A stretch of 64,000 nt of DNA from Nereocystis luetkeana (GCA_031213475.1 JARUPZ010000010.1:6736776-6800775); one strand, 5' to 3'; counted from the first letter of the stretch, positions 55,101 through 63,340 are shown. Program-made: numbers and translations. The notes: generated from the sequence alone by a model not told the origin.

Positions 55101-57559
55101 CAAACTGCTTGAAATTTGAGTGGTTTGTCCCCAAAACGGGACTGCGGTTCTAAAACGGTGAATGAGGTCATTTATTTTCCGGTGTGGCCACTTCCAGAAA
55201 CAGTAGTCGGGGTACCATGTAACTGCCTCGTGAGTACCTTACCATCAACACTACGTGATACGATCAATTCCCGTGTGCAGAGCAAAGGTTCTCCACCCCG
55301 CACACATGATATAATTCGATCGCCAGCTCTGACCGACCGCTAACGAAACAAAAACGGTACCCTGGTTGTCTAGCTCACGGAGTGACCGGCATGCTTTACA
55401 GTGTCGTTGCCAACCGACGCCAGCCAAACCTATATATTATATATAGGGGGGGGGTAGGCGGGGGGGGGGGGATTAGGGGGGGAAGCAGCGAATCAACGGT
55501 ACGGCGGCTAAACGGCTACGAATCGTATCTTCTTGTGTGCGGCGCAGCACGGCACACCAACACACACCACTACATGTCCAAGGGTGCATTATTAATAGTA
55601 CGGCTTACGTATACTCTGGGGTACCCCGGTACACACCCAAGTATGACCAAAACAACCAGGTTTCGTACCCGGGTGGGTACCGGGGTACCCCTAGATATAC
55701 CCGAGTACCCCCAGATATACCCGGGTAATACCCGGGTACCCCTTGAGAAAGCCCGGTAGACACGCGGGGCACCCCCAGAGTATATGGCCCATTAAACCCT
55801 TTTAGGGCTGCAGTCCCGTTTCGGGGACAGGTTACCTAGAACTTGACTGTTTTGTCCCCAAAAACGGGACTGCGGTTTTCAAAGGGTTAAAACACGCCCC
55901 CCCTCCTCCCCTGCAACTCCCTCAACTCAACCCACTGAAGGGTGGTGGGCTCAAGCCTGTATTGAGCATCCCCCCTTGTAAGACGCCTCTTCCCACGCCA
56001 AGCCACCTGCTACTCCCCCGACTCAACCCACCCGCGGTTGTGGGCCCAATCCTGTGCAGAACGTGCCAGAGAACGCAGAGGCGCGAGGCCTGGAGGACGA
56101 TGTACACGCTGTGCCACTCCTGTCCCGGAAACCACAGCCCGATGTGATACGCCACGCCAACTAGGTTGAGCGATAGGCCGACCGCATGCCTGGCACAAGG
56201 AAGGGGAAGATGGAATGATTGAAAGGAGATGAGGGGGGGGGGGGGGGGGGGGGGACAACCTACCAACATAATCAGCCAATCAGCAGCAATCAAACAACAT
56301 GATCAACCGATCAACAGCAGCACACCAATCAACGAAAAACAACCAATCAGAAAGAGACGGCAGCAGCAGCAGCGAGCAACTGATCAACCAAAGAACCAGT
56401 CACCAGGGCCGCAGAAGCAACACCAACCAATCGACCGATTGACGGCAGAAGCAACAAACAACAATCAATCGATGAATCATATCAGTAGCAACAGCAGCAG
56501 CAAGCTATTAACAGAAGCCGCTTGAGCAACAGCAACCGATCAGTCGATCAACAGAGGCGGTCACCTTCAAACCCTCTATAGAAGCATCGGCAACAACCAA
56601 CCAGCCCATCGGCTAATCAGCAGCAGCAGTACATAAAAAAACCAATCAGCAGCAGTAACCAGTCCACCAGTCGGTAGAGGCTGCAACGAGAATCAATCAA
56701 ACAATCAACGGAAGCGGCCACCTCCGGTGCTTCACGTGCGCCATCTGTCCCGCCGCGGCCATCCCCACAGACGGAAACGAGTAAAAGTTTATAAGTATAC
56801 TCCTGCCCATCAAACCAATCAACCAATCAACAGAGGCCGCAGGAGTAACATCAACCAATCCAACTAACCTGCAGGGAAAACACCAACCAATCAACGCAGG
56901 CGGTCACCTCCATTGTTTGATGTACGCCACCGGTCCCGCCGCGGCCATCCTCACAGCAGAGAACGCGCAGAAGTATGCAATAAGGCCCTTGCCCAGCGTG
57001 TAAGCCCAGTCCGGCCTGTCCTCCGGACTATCCCCCTCTTTAACAATTTGGTACTCTTCGAAATAGCGAGGGAGAGGAAGGGGCAGGGGGGGGGGTGTGT
57101 GCCCATGTCATGCATGGCCGTAGTCGTGTGACCATAGCGGGGGGGGGAGAGGGGGGAGGGGGTGGAAGGGAGGGGGGGGGGGGCTTGAGTGAGGGAAGGA
57201 GATGAGAGGGGGCTACTAAGGATAGGCGAATGTAGTTCCAACAGGTCGTTACCATTATAGTATGAGACTTGGTGGTGAAGGTGATGGTGCAAACTGGCCG
57301 TGCTCTATCACATTTCAGCAGGCAGCGCTTGAAGATGGTGTACAGGTGTTGATAGTATGGATGCGAGCTTGCCTGCCCCGGGGGGTGGCGAACACGAGAG
57401 GAAACTAACGTCACATATCGATAGGAGAGGTGTACTCGATCTCGTGCATGGCCGTAGTCGTATGACCATAGACCCTCGCATCACTACAATGCCGGGACGG
57501 AGCATGTCGGGTTTTCACCGACCAGGCAGACATTGCTTGCACCAAGCGCGAAGCGCCGT

Positions 57560-57591
<32 letters not shown>

Positions 57592-60500
57592 TCTTATAAC
57601 TAACATGGGATAGTATTCGCAGTTGTAAAAATATTAAAAAAACTACACCCTACAAGGAAACGCCATCCAAGCCTTTTTCACCTTGAAGCAGCACCGACAG
57701 GTTGAACAAGAGTTCGCTGAACGGGAAGCTCATGCCAGGCAGGCACCATGCCAATGCCTCTGGATTTCCGTGTTTCATATGGGTTCAAGGGAGCAGAGCA
57801 GAACCCAAGCAGAGGAAAATGGAGGAGAGGAGATGAAAGGAAAGGATAAGCACAGCATCGCATAGCAGACGCAGAGAAGCAAAGGGGAGGACAGCAGAAG
57901 CAGAGAGGAGCAGAACAAGCGGCACAGCAGAAGGAGAGCATCGAGGAGCAGATAACAGCAGAGCATAACAGAGAACAAACAGAGCAGAGGCAGAAGAGAG
58001 GAGAAGCAAATCAGAGGCCGAGCACAAGTAGAGCAGAGACAGGGCAAGAACAGAGCAGGGGAAAACAAGGTAAACAACAGCAGAGCGGAGCGGAGTAGAG
58101 CAGAAACAAAGCAGAAGCAGGTTGCAGCAGAGAAGCAGGTAAACACAAAGCAGCGCATAGTAACGCACAGCAGTAGTACCGCGCGAGAGCGGGCCCGGGG
58201 ACAAGTCAGAGAGGGGAAACCTGCTGAAACAGTAAAAAATAGGCGCTGAGAAAACAAGCTAGGGGAAGACAAAACAAAAAAAAGGTCAGCAAGGGTACAC
58301 AGATTGTAATCCTCTTGGCACTCCAGAGGGACGAAACAAACAAACTAAATAAAATGGCGAATACAATATGACGATTTCAGCATCGCCCACACGAATCAAC
58401 GCGAGATCTGCCACCCGGTTCGGGGATGGTTCTTTTCAAGGTCGGGTCCCCACAATGCAAGGAGTTGATCCGCACTAGCGTAGCACGAATTGTCGCGACT
58501 GTTCATACGCAACACGCCCGCACCACTGCTATGACGAAACAAGACAGACATAATTTTTCATTCGGCGCGTTGCTGCGGTAGGGCATACATACATACGCCT
58601 TTCAGCACTTTCTTTTGGCCATTTGTTTTCGTCACTGGGACTGATGGCGCTTCTCAACTGAGAACCTGCCCAACAAGGTATTATACCAGGTACAAACCTT
58701 ATCGGGTTTTTTCTACACTAGATTTCATTGTAGACCTAGGAACTTAAGAACAGCCGTAGGTAGGATTGAATGCTCACCGGGGTCAGCGTACAAAGTTTCT
58801 TGGCCCTTGTATGAATAGGACTGCACAGTCAGCCCAGTTTTGGGTAGAACCTACGAGTACTTATACTTTGAGTGATTTGTCCCCAAAACGGGACTGCACT
58901 CCTGTCCTAAAAGGGTTAAAGGCCGTTTTTCACGACACAGTGGAAACTTGCCAAAATAGCAAGATTTCGGAAATTTGGATTTTCAAGTCTTGCTAAAAAC
59001 TTGCCAAATGAAATAACAAGTCCAAATTTCCAAAAACTTGCCAACGAAGGGCTTGGGGAATATCCATGAAAAAAACTTGTAAAAAAACTTGCTAAATTGG
59101 CAAATCCAAGTTTCCAAAAACTCGTTATTTTAGAAAGTTTTTTGCCCAATACGTATCGTTGAAAACGACCTTAAGGCCGTACTTTGGGTGTGAGAGATGT
59201 GGACCCCATTGAGGAAAGAAAAGGGGCCTTCGAAAAACAATCCCGGTGAGGTGACACTCCTACGAAAGCATGCAACATTTCATTTTCACCACCTGTACAT
59301 CGGGTCCCGGAAAAAAGGTATACAGCCCTCCAAGAAAACATTTACCTAATAGGACGTACAATACTGGCATCGAGCATACACGGCGAAAAACAGGAGTGTA
59401 CTCAAATGACTGTGGGACTGGTAACAGGCCATGGCAACACAGAAATCGAAAAACCCCACCGTACGTGGGGGCTTCAATCCAGACAAGGCGCACGGGAAAC
59501 ACGAATCTTGACGGAGAGTGACGGATTTGTGCCAGAGGGTGCGAGACAATATGTTTTGTTTGTTTGTTTGTTTGTTTGTTTTTGGGGGGGGAGGGAGGGT
59601 TGCATGATTATTGTCTCAAAAACGTGACTGTCGCAGCTCCGGATAGTATGTTCACAGCCTCAAAAGCGTGACTGCTGTAGCCCCTGGCGGTAAGTAAGTG
59701 CCTAGACCTCTTCTCGTGTAAAAGTACGAGCGTACGACGGAGAAGATGTATCAAGACCTGACGAGCAAAAGGCACTGCCGTAGCTGTCAGGCTGTCGGTT
59801 AGCGCTGTCGTCTTTCCAAAACAAGCGACCTCGTCGGTCAATGGTGCACCACAATAGCTGAGGTCGATCTCCGTATCAAAAACCTGAATGAGCCGCCTCA
59901 AACGCACCACAATAACTTCAAGGCGTCTTGTTTCGAGAGCGAGTTGTCGCTGTGTCCCTCGTGTGTCTTGAGCGCACGTCAAGTTGGACACACCCGAGAG
60001 AGGTATCTACTACCTATACCCGAGAGAGGTATCTACTCCCTATATACATGGGGTTGTGTTCCCTCTCGTGAAACTCTTAGGAGGCATCAACGAAACTATA
60101 TTATATGGGACCGCCTCGGAATCAGGTCAGGTCAACGCACTCAAGCAACCCCGAGGTATAAAGCAGAGAGCAGCCCGCTCGGGTGTTAGCAACGGGGGCG
60201 GCGGGTTGAATTGAGACGCACGACGTCGTACGCACTTCATGTGTGCAAGTTCGGGGAGCTCAAACCACATTCTTACCATTCCGCCGGAGGACAAAAATAT
60301 ATACCTGGTACCAGGTACCAGGCATATTGTTGAAAACAATCACCGCCACCACTACTGTACCATCAGCAACACCTTGGGCGGCTGACTCACTTCGAATGCG
60401 CACTCTTATCCGCATCCACCGGCTGGGGGGTTGCACAGGGGGGCGCACGGGGGATCGGGCTCGCCCGCTGCTCGATGACAAGTCCCTCTCATCCCTGTTC

Positions 60501-61759
60501 TTGTGCGCCTTCCCCCAGAAAGACCACACGGACAGGGCAGGACAGGACAGTGCACTTTAGGACAGGGCATGACAGGATAGGAAAAAGTTACACACCCTCG
60601 AGACACAAGACAGTCGATTTCCGCTTCACGATCTAGTTCTATTTTCACGGCAGATGATCTGTCTGACCTGTCTGATATGTCTGTATCAAACAGCTAGACG
60701 TTGCCGGGTGGGAACCGTATGATCTGCAGGATCTAGTACTCAATCCCTGGATTGGACCTGTTTTGTACTATAGAATCCTGCCCAGCATGCCCATTGCGGC
60801 AGGTCAAGATCTATTATACCATCTCGAATATCTACATCGTGATCTGCTCGAGGAAGTGTGCACGATAAGGAACGCTTCGGCACGATAATGGGAAACCCCT
60901 TTCGTCGGCTCTTTCGCCGACTACACAATGAAGGGCAGAGTCAGAATTGATTGCCATCAGCTTTGTAGGCAAGGGAGTGAGCGACCTACTTATCCAACTC
61001 CCTGAAAGAGTCGACGCCTCCTTCACCACATGTCTGTTCGTCCTATATAATATTCATATTGAAACTGTATGTTTTCATGGGTTCAACCGACCTGTGAAGT
61101 GTTGCACTGCGGTGCTGAAACTCAAAAACAAGCTTGTCGGTGGGGATAGGGTGGGGAGGGCCTCATGCCTACTGGTAGGGTTATGCTATTACGGGGGACC
61201 ATACTAAATAGGACCTAATATTGTTAGTAAAAACACGGAAATATATAGGTTGTTGTATGTACCGTAGGTCCTATTTACTATGGCCCCCCGCAATAGTGGG
61301 TGAGCTCTCGCGAGTCCCACACTACCCGAGAGAGATGACTCTCCCTCAATGCCTATCTCCACAGCACCTGCCCCTCTCGGGGGTCAGGTCGGGTCGGGTC
61401 AACGGGCCCAAGCGCCAGTGGCAACAGCAGCCTGTGCTGATGTTGCAACGGGAGCTATAGGTTAAATTGGCACACGGCACGAAATCAGGACGTGGAAGTG
61501 TGGTGAGCTCATGCTTTATTTTTACCAATCCGTCGGAGGATTAAAAAAACAAATTGTGGGTCTGGATAAAATCTTCCAACACCGCAGCAGCAGGCCGCCG
61601 TTCTACCCAAAACAGCTGCAGCCCTATCCAGCATGTACTACATACTGTTACGTAACTCCTGCGCCCGCGTGACACAGCGGAGCTCTTATTTACTGCAGCG
61701 ATGTACTGTAGTATTTGCAACATTCATAGTATGTAGTAGAGCGATTGAATAGGTAGTAG

Positions 61760-61830
<71 letters not shown>

Positions 61831-62349
61831 CTACAGTACTACTACTGTAGCAGCCGCAGTAGCAGCAGCAGCAGTAGCAGAAATGTTGATAGTACCTGCG
61901 AAAACTTTGCCCTGCCCAAGGCGCACAGCATGAAGAAGCCCTCCTTCGACACCTTCTCTGTATCTCCGCCACCGCCGCCAGGCGCGCGGGTCGCTTTGTT
62001 GGCCGCATCGAAGAGCGCCGAGGTCTGCTCGGCAGAAAACACCGCACGAAATGGCACGTCAAGACAAGGCAAGGATATGGTAGGGTTAAGGTAGGGTAGG
62101 GTAGGGTAGAGCAGGGCATGACAACCGTAATGTGAGGAAGGGCAAGGCCAGGCAACACCAAGGCACAAAAAATACTTCATACGACAAAACAAGCAACGTA
62201 GACGACTCACGTGGTCTGGGTCACAGTCCGGCCGTAGAAACGACATGAGCTGCGCCCAGTCGTCCCTGCTAACGGTGCCCCCTCGCTGCTCCAACAAGAG
62301 GTACGCTCTGGTCAGGGCCAGCTTACGCTGCTCCTTCACCCAGGTGTAG
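45990..62349 (-). CDS. Gene A: second half of a two-repeat (TPC1-like) voltage-gated cation channel, 13 exons, complete 3' end
   Basis: Exons in order: 62211-62349, 61896-62027, 56908-57053, 56032-56189, 54142-54322, 53000-53159, 52607-52685, 49980-50061, 49135-49270, 48931-48975, 48201-48334, 47419-47521, 45990-46118. All junction phases agree, giving 540 codons and a TAG. The order is: EF-hand-like linker, repeat II voltage-sensor helices, S5 (FVLFSVTYSYSVVAFALY), pore exon, S6 (FYFVMPVMLGFIVQSYMAAQ), then a tail with two RRGS sites, an acidic block, a coiled coil (ETIARLENEVSSLRGLVDSL) and a polar end. TPC1-type channels join two six-helix repeats by EF hands and sit in vacuolar or lysosomal membranes; localisation here is not shown. 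Repeat I is not in the window; its S6 remnant at 62951-63010 is broken, so this copy may be a truncated gene or pseudogene. Confidence 0.72.
47103..47275 (-). repeat. SINE-like element, 5' truncated, in a gene A intron
   Basis: GGTGTACTCATGCCATGCAT through GGGGTTTCCACCGACCAGGC to GGCGAGTCGCATGAAAGG on the plus strand. Confidence 0.65.
47419..47521 (-). CDS. Gene A exon: second half of the coiled coil
   Basis: The acceptor CGATACAG|C and donor GGAAG|GTGAGT give one base plus 34 codons: LRGLVDSLQMDKNMTNTERR then HEQQGSPQQLSSRK. With the preceding exon it makes a continuous heptad pattern. An ATG at 47571 upstream is in frame with it and could be misread as a gene start. Confidence 0.68.
47580..48200. 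other. Gene A intron: CA/A-rich low-complexity sequence
   Basis: AACACAAGC-type sequence without repeats of fixed length. Long minus-strand frames here (Cys/Leu/Phe-rich) are compositional artefacts. Confidence 0.5.
48201..48334 (-). CDS. Gene A exon: start of the C-terminal coiled coil
   Basis: The acceptor GCCCCAG|GTT and donor CCAG|GTGATT give 44 codons plus 2 bases: VVITSDSRSISQAFWGAEQA then KDD and a helical TMQETIARLENEV. Confidence 0.68.
48390..48560. repeat. Degenerate CATTCCACATTTAG / AAAATTCCCAGAACA array
   Basis: Five or six units of about 35 bp. A related, shorter run lies at 49000-49095. Confidence 0.7.
48931..48975 (-). CDS. Gene A exon: second acidic mini-exon (possibly alternative)
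   Basis: 15 codons (GRDDVSSDEEDSSEP) in phase 0 on both sides, with donor CCG|GTGAGGC. It resembles the end of exon 49135-49270, which has the same donor sequence. Because it is phase 0 on both sides, it can be included or skipped without changing the frame. The acceptor AACGAG is weak. Confidence 0.45.
49135..49270 (-). CDS. Gene A exon: basic/serine then acidic tail
   Basis: The acceptor AAAATCAG|G and donor CAGCCG|GTGAGG give one base plus 45 codons: RRGSLNSGFGYSAISDIGEK, then a run of Asp/Glu ending DHQP. The phase fits the exon at 49980-50061. Confidence 0.6.
49270..49979. repeat. GGGATGGTTGAT / GGGATGGGAT low-complexity arrays
   Basis: About 49283-49360 and 49615-49850 are built from GGATGG-type units; 49860-49945 is CCCAACC/GAGCC rich. 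They lie in a gene A intron. Confidence 0.6.
49980..50061 (-). CDS. Gene A exon: serine-rich cytoplasmic tail after S6
   Basis: 26 codons with split ends: GGSKEDEGTSKVSPRRGSVS then SQDSGG. The acceptor CGCAAG was chosen because it restores phase with the S6 exon; GGAAG 11 bases upstream would not. Confidence 0.55.
50735..51975. repeat. 629-bp direct tandem duplication
   Basis: Two units (about 50735-51346 and 51364-51975), about 95% identical. They share TACTTGCCGGACCTTTCCAG, GTGTCAGCGGGTGCTGGCGG, GGGCTTTGTCTGGCTT and GAACACCAACGTTATCGAGC. Two of the shared landmarks are 629 bp apart. The duplication lies in a gene A intron. No frame within it is convincing, though MYDFIKVVREGKILFKRCLF (51010-51069, plus) is conserved in both units. 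Confidence 0.8.
52481..52503. repeat. 23-base poly-C tract
   Basis: Uninterrupted C run 104 bp beyond the donor of the S6 exon at 52607-52685. Confidence 0.85.
52607..52685 (-). CDS. Gene A exon: S6 helix of channel repeat II
   Basis: The acceptor GGTGGCAG|GGG and donor GGAGT|GTGAGC give 26 codons plus 1 base: GLAFYFVMPVMLGFIVQSYM then AAQIPE. The GGG acceptor keeps phase 0 with the pore exon. Confidence 0.7.
52725..52845. repeat. GGGA/GGGAGGAA-rich purine stretch
   Basis: GGGAGGGAGGGCGGGA-type sequence next to the acceptor of the S6 exon; poly-C/T on the transcribed strand, serving as the polypyrimidine tract. Confidence 0.6.
53000..53159 (-). CDS. Gene A exon: pore region of channel repeat II
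   Basis: The acceptor GGTGCCAG|G and donor TTCAAG|GTGAAG give one base plus 53 codons. The pore helix is VISFRSLLESFASMTDVIML, followed by GCWTIFSDAAG and a hydrophobic NRFVAVVFFYSF entering S6. The F.S...SF..MT order fits the pore loop of TPC-type repeats. Confidence 0.72.
53428..53547. mobile_element. MITE-1 copy, slightly expanded
   Basis: ATCACGGGGGACCATAGCAA on the left and CTATTTACTATGGCC then TCCCGTGATA on the right, with ACACACCTGGTAG inserted in one arm. Confidence 0.75.
53959..54052. mobile_element. MITE-2 copy
   Basis: TTAACCCTTTTAGTACCGCA pairs with TGCGTTACTAAAGGG around CACTTGCAATTAGACTGG. Confidence 0.75.
54142..54322 (-). CDS. Gene A exon: S4-S5 linker and S5 of channel repeat II
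   Basis: The acceptor TGTAACAG|AG and donor GACGG|GTAGTG give 59 codons with split ends: ATRLEYVFPSVFRASFVLFS, then VTYSYSVVAFALYCDTP and an acidic turret. The donor is non-consensus but is the one that fits the phase of exon 53000-53159. Confidence 0.7.
54842..55445 (-). repeat. SINE-like element, full length, with a MITE-2 inserted
   Basis: A minus-strand copy from the G-tract (GGGGGGGTGTACTCGATATC) to GTCGTTGCCAACCGACGCCA. It is split by MITE-2 at 55066-55160, exactly where other copies read GACAGCNTCAATGA. Confidence 0.8.
55066..55160. mobile_element. MITE-2 copy inside the SINE-like element
   Basis: TTAACCCCTTTAGAACCGCA pairs with TGCGGTTCTAAAACGG; the stem halves are almost perfect complements (CAGTCCCGTTTTGGGGACAA / TTGTCCCCAAAACGGGACTG). 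Confidence 0.85.
55620..55770. repeat. TACCCGGGTA / GGGGTACC-rich palindromic array
   Basis: Short repeats of GGGTACCCC, CCCGAGTACCCCCAGATATA and similar, many of them palindromic. Confidence 0.65.
55793..55890. mobile_element. MITE-2 copy
   Basis: TTAAACCCTTTTAGGGCTGC pairs with GCGGTTTTCAAAGGGTTAA. Confidence 0.8.
56032..56189 (-). CDS. Gene A exon: voltage-sensor helices (S3-S4 region) of channel repeat II
   Basis: The acceptor GTGCCAG|G and donor CGCGG|GTGGGT give 52 codons with split ends: HAVGLSLNLVGVAYHIGLWF, then PGQEW and VYIVLQASRLCVLWHVLHRI. The S4-like helix has only two arginines and two histidines, so this sensor is weakly charged. Confidence 0.72.
56233..56254. repeat. 22-base poly-G tract
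   Basis: Uninterrupted G run just upstream of the acceptor of exon 56032-56189 (poly-C in the transcript). Confidence 0.85.
56713..56777 (-). pseudogene. Partial duplicate of exon 56908-57053 (donor side)
   Basis: GCGGCCACCTCCGGTGCTTC and GTCCCGCCGCGGCCATCC resemble 56900-56952. Together with CAACCAATCAAC-rich flanks and a weaker match at about 56545-56575, this shows local tandem duplication of the exon end. Confidence 0.5.
56908..57053 (-). CDS. Gene A exon: entry to channel repeat II (S1-like helix)
   Basis: The acceptor CGAAGAG|TAC and donor GGAG|GTGACC give 48 codons plus 2 bases: an acidic start (VKEGDSPEDRPDW), then YTLGKGLIAYFCAFSAVRMA and a short AGPVAYIKQW. The acceptor was chosen for phase 0 with exon 61896-62027; AAG two bases upstream would break the frame. 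An undetected exon between the two cannot be excluded. Confidence 0.65.
57424..57590 (-). repeat. SINE-like element, truncated, abutting a 29-base poly-G tract
   Basis: GGTGTACTCGATCTCGTGCA through CGGGTTTTCACCGACCAGGC to GCGCGAAGCGCCGTGAGG. 57562-57590 is 29 uninterrupted G. Confidence 0.7.
57680..58280. other. Gene A intron: AGCAGAG/GAGCAGA purine-rich sequence
   Basis: Low-complexity purine-rich sequence. Minus-strand Leu/Cys/Ser/Phe-rich frames here are compositional artefacts. Confidence 0.55.
58813..58919. mobile_element. MITE-2 copy, decayed left arm
   Basis: The right arm TTTGTCCCCAAAACGGGACT and CCTAAAAGGGTTAAA are intact; the left arm is AGGACTGCACAGTCAGCCCA. Confidence 0.6.
59608..59991 (-). 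CDS. Unrecognised open reading frame, 127 codons
   Basis: A well-balanced composition (RLRRLIQVFDTEIDLSYCGA, VLIHLLRRTLVLLHEKRSRH) in the large gene A intron, same strand. No splice sites keep it in phase with neighbouring exons and I recognise no family. A decayed insertion is the likeliest source. Confidence 0.2.
   Translation of the reverse strand: MSNLTCAQDTRGTQRQLALETRRLEVIVVRLRRLIQVFDTEIDLSYCGAPLTDEVACFGKTTALTDSLTATAVPFARQVLIHLLRRTLVLLHEKRSRHLLTARGYSSHAFEAVNILSGAATVTFLRQ
60600..60855. repeat. MITE-3 copy
   Basis: TTCACGATCTAG and GATGATCTGTCTGACCTGTC on the left; CATTGCGGCAGGTCAAGATC and GTGATCTGCTCGAGG on the right. Confidence 0.5.
61188..61297. mobile_element. MITE-1 copy
   Basis: ATTACGGGGGACCATACTAA and TTTACTATGGCCCCCCGCAA around a core in inverse orientation. 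Confidence 0.8.
61757..61830. repeat. AGT trinucleotide microsatellite
   Basis: About 24 AGT repeats, followed by AGCAGC, just beyond the donor of exon 61896-62027. Confidence 0.9.
61896..62027 (-). CDS. Gene A exon: second EF-hand-like unit of the inter-repeat linker
   Basis: The acceptor GCCGAG|CAG and donor TCGCAG|GTACTA give exactly 44 codons: QTSALFDAANKATRA, a Gly-rich insert, DTEKVSKEGFFMLCALGRAK. The ALFDAANK...V..EGF pattern is EF-hand-like but the Ca-binding loop is interrupted by five glycines, so calcium binding is doubtful. Confidence 0.65.
62211..62349 (-). CDS. Gene A exon: linker helix and first EF-hand-like unit
   Basis: The acceptor AAACAG|C and donor CAC|GTGAGT give one base plus 46 codons: WVKEQRKLALTRAYLLLEQR, then G-x-V and DDWAQLMSFLRPDCDPDH. 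Same phase and length as the gene B exon at 703-841. It is the first gene A exon with intact splice sites in the window. Confidence 0.75.
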
Positions 62350-62610
62350 CTGTTTTTTTGTCGCCGTGGTTTTGGCAAGGACGGAGGGGAGAAGGGAAAG
62401 GAAGGGAAGGGGGTGGACGGGAGGGAGTGAGTGATGGCACACAGAAACATGAGAGGGAGAAGAGAGGCAGCAACGAGAGAGCTATACGACCAGAGACGGA
62501 CAGAGAAAGAGCAAAAGAAAAAGAGTCAATAGAGAGCGACAGCGGAAAACAAAGAGATCGGTAGGCAGCCGGTGGTATCCACGGATCGGCAGAAAACAGA
62601 GACAAGCCAT
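62350..62610. other. Intron segment duplicated in gene B
   Basis: Purine-rich sequence similar to 842-1080, sharing GTGGTTTTGG(C/G)AAGGA, AGCTATACGA-like blocks and ATCCACGGATCG. Conservation of intron as well as exon points to duplication of a genomic block. Confidence 0.65.
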
Positions 62611-62950
62611 GCTATATTGTATGTACACCCAGGTAGGCGATACTCATGTTCAGACTGCTGTAGACGTGCTCAAGGCGAAACGTTCCGCGCAAGACGAAAC
62701 GTTTCCGCACAGGAACCGGAAAAAACAAATCATCAACACAACAATACGTCAACATGAGCCCCCCCGCCGCTCCCTCCTAACCTCCCCCCCCCCCCCCCCA
62801 CCGCTCCCTCACTTACCCCTCATCCCTTCCCTCTGCCGCGAGCCACGTTGAAATTTCACCACTGCCCAAAATGATCCCACACAAATTCCACGTTATTTGT
62901 GTATAAAAAGTGGGTGCACATCCGACACACACAAAGGGGTTGAACACAAG

Positions 62951-63010
62951 GGTGGGTGGGTGGACTCGTCTGTCTAGAATGGTACTGGAGCTTGCGGTTG
63001 GCCACAGCGA
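62951..63010 (-). pseudogene. Remnant of a channel repeat I S6 exon
   Basis: It matches the donor half of gene B exon 2547-2653 (VANRKLQYHSR versus VANRNFQYQSR) and its downstream intron (GGACTCG, GGGTGGGTGG). The donor dinucleotide is AC instead of GC, and the upstream hydrophobic half is missing; a SINE-like element begins at about 63036. Confidence 0.6.
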
Positions 63011-63035
63011 AAGACAAATCGTCATTACCCCCCGC

Positions 63036-63340
63036 CCCGAGCCTCACAAGCGGTTCTTAGTAGGATGTAGCCCACCCTTCATGCGACTGGACCGACACCT
63101 CATGGCCCTTCGCGCTGGGTGCAAGCAACGCTTCTGCCTGGTCGGTGGAAACCCGACGTGCTCCGTCCCGGCCTTGTAGGAATGCGGAGGGTCTGTGACC
63201 ATACGACTACAGCCATGCGTGGCATGAGTGCACCCCCCTAGCCCCCTCATCGTTGCTCGGTCTCGAAAGGGATGCGTGGTCAATGGTCAAATTACTAAAG
63301 CAGGTAACAAATGAGCCCCCCCCCCCCCCCCCCCCCCCCA
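63036..63340 (+). repeat. SINE-like element plus LINE 3'-end module with 24-base poly-C
   Basis: GCCTCACAAGCGGTTCTTAG through GCCTGGTCGGTGGAAACCCG to CAGCCATGCGTGGCATGAGT, then GGTCTCGAAAGGGATGCGTG and GGTCAATGGTCAAATTACT. 63316-63339 is uninterrupted C. Confidence 0.7.

Noticed and set aside
57775-58272. 165-codon minus-strand frame that looks like a membrane protein
   Set aside because: It is the reverse complement of an AGCAGAG purine repeat, so the hydrophobicity is an artefact.
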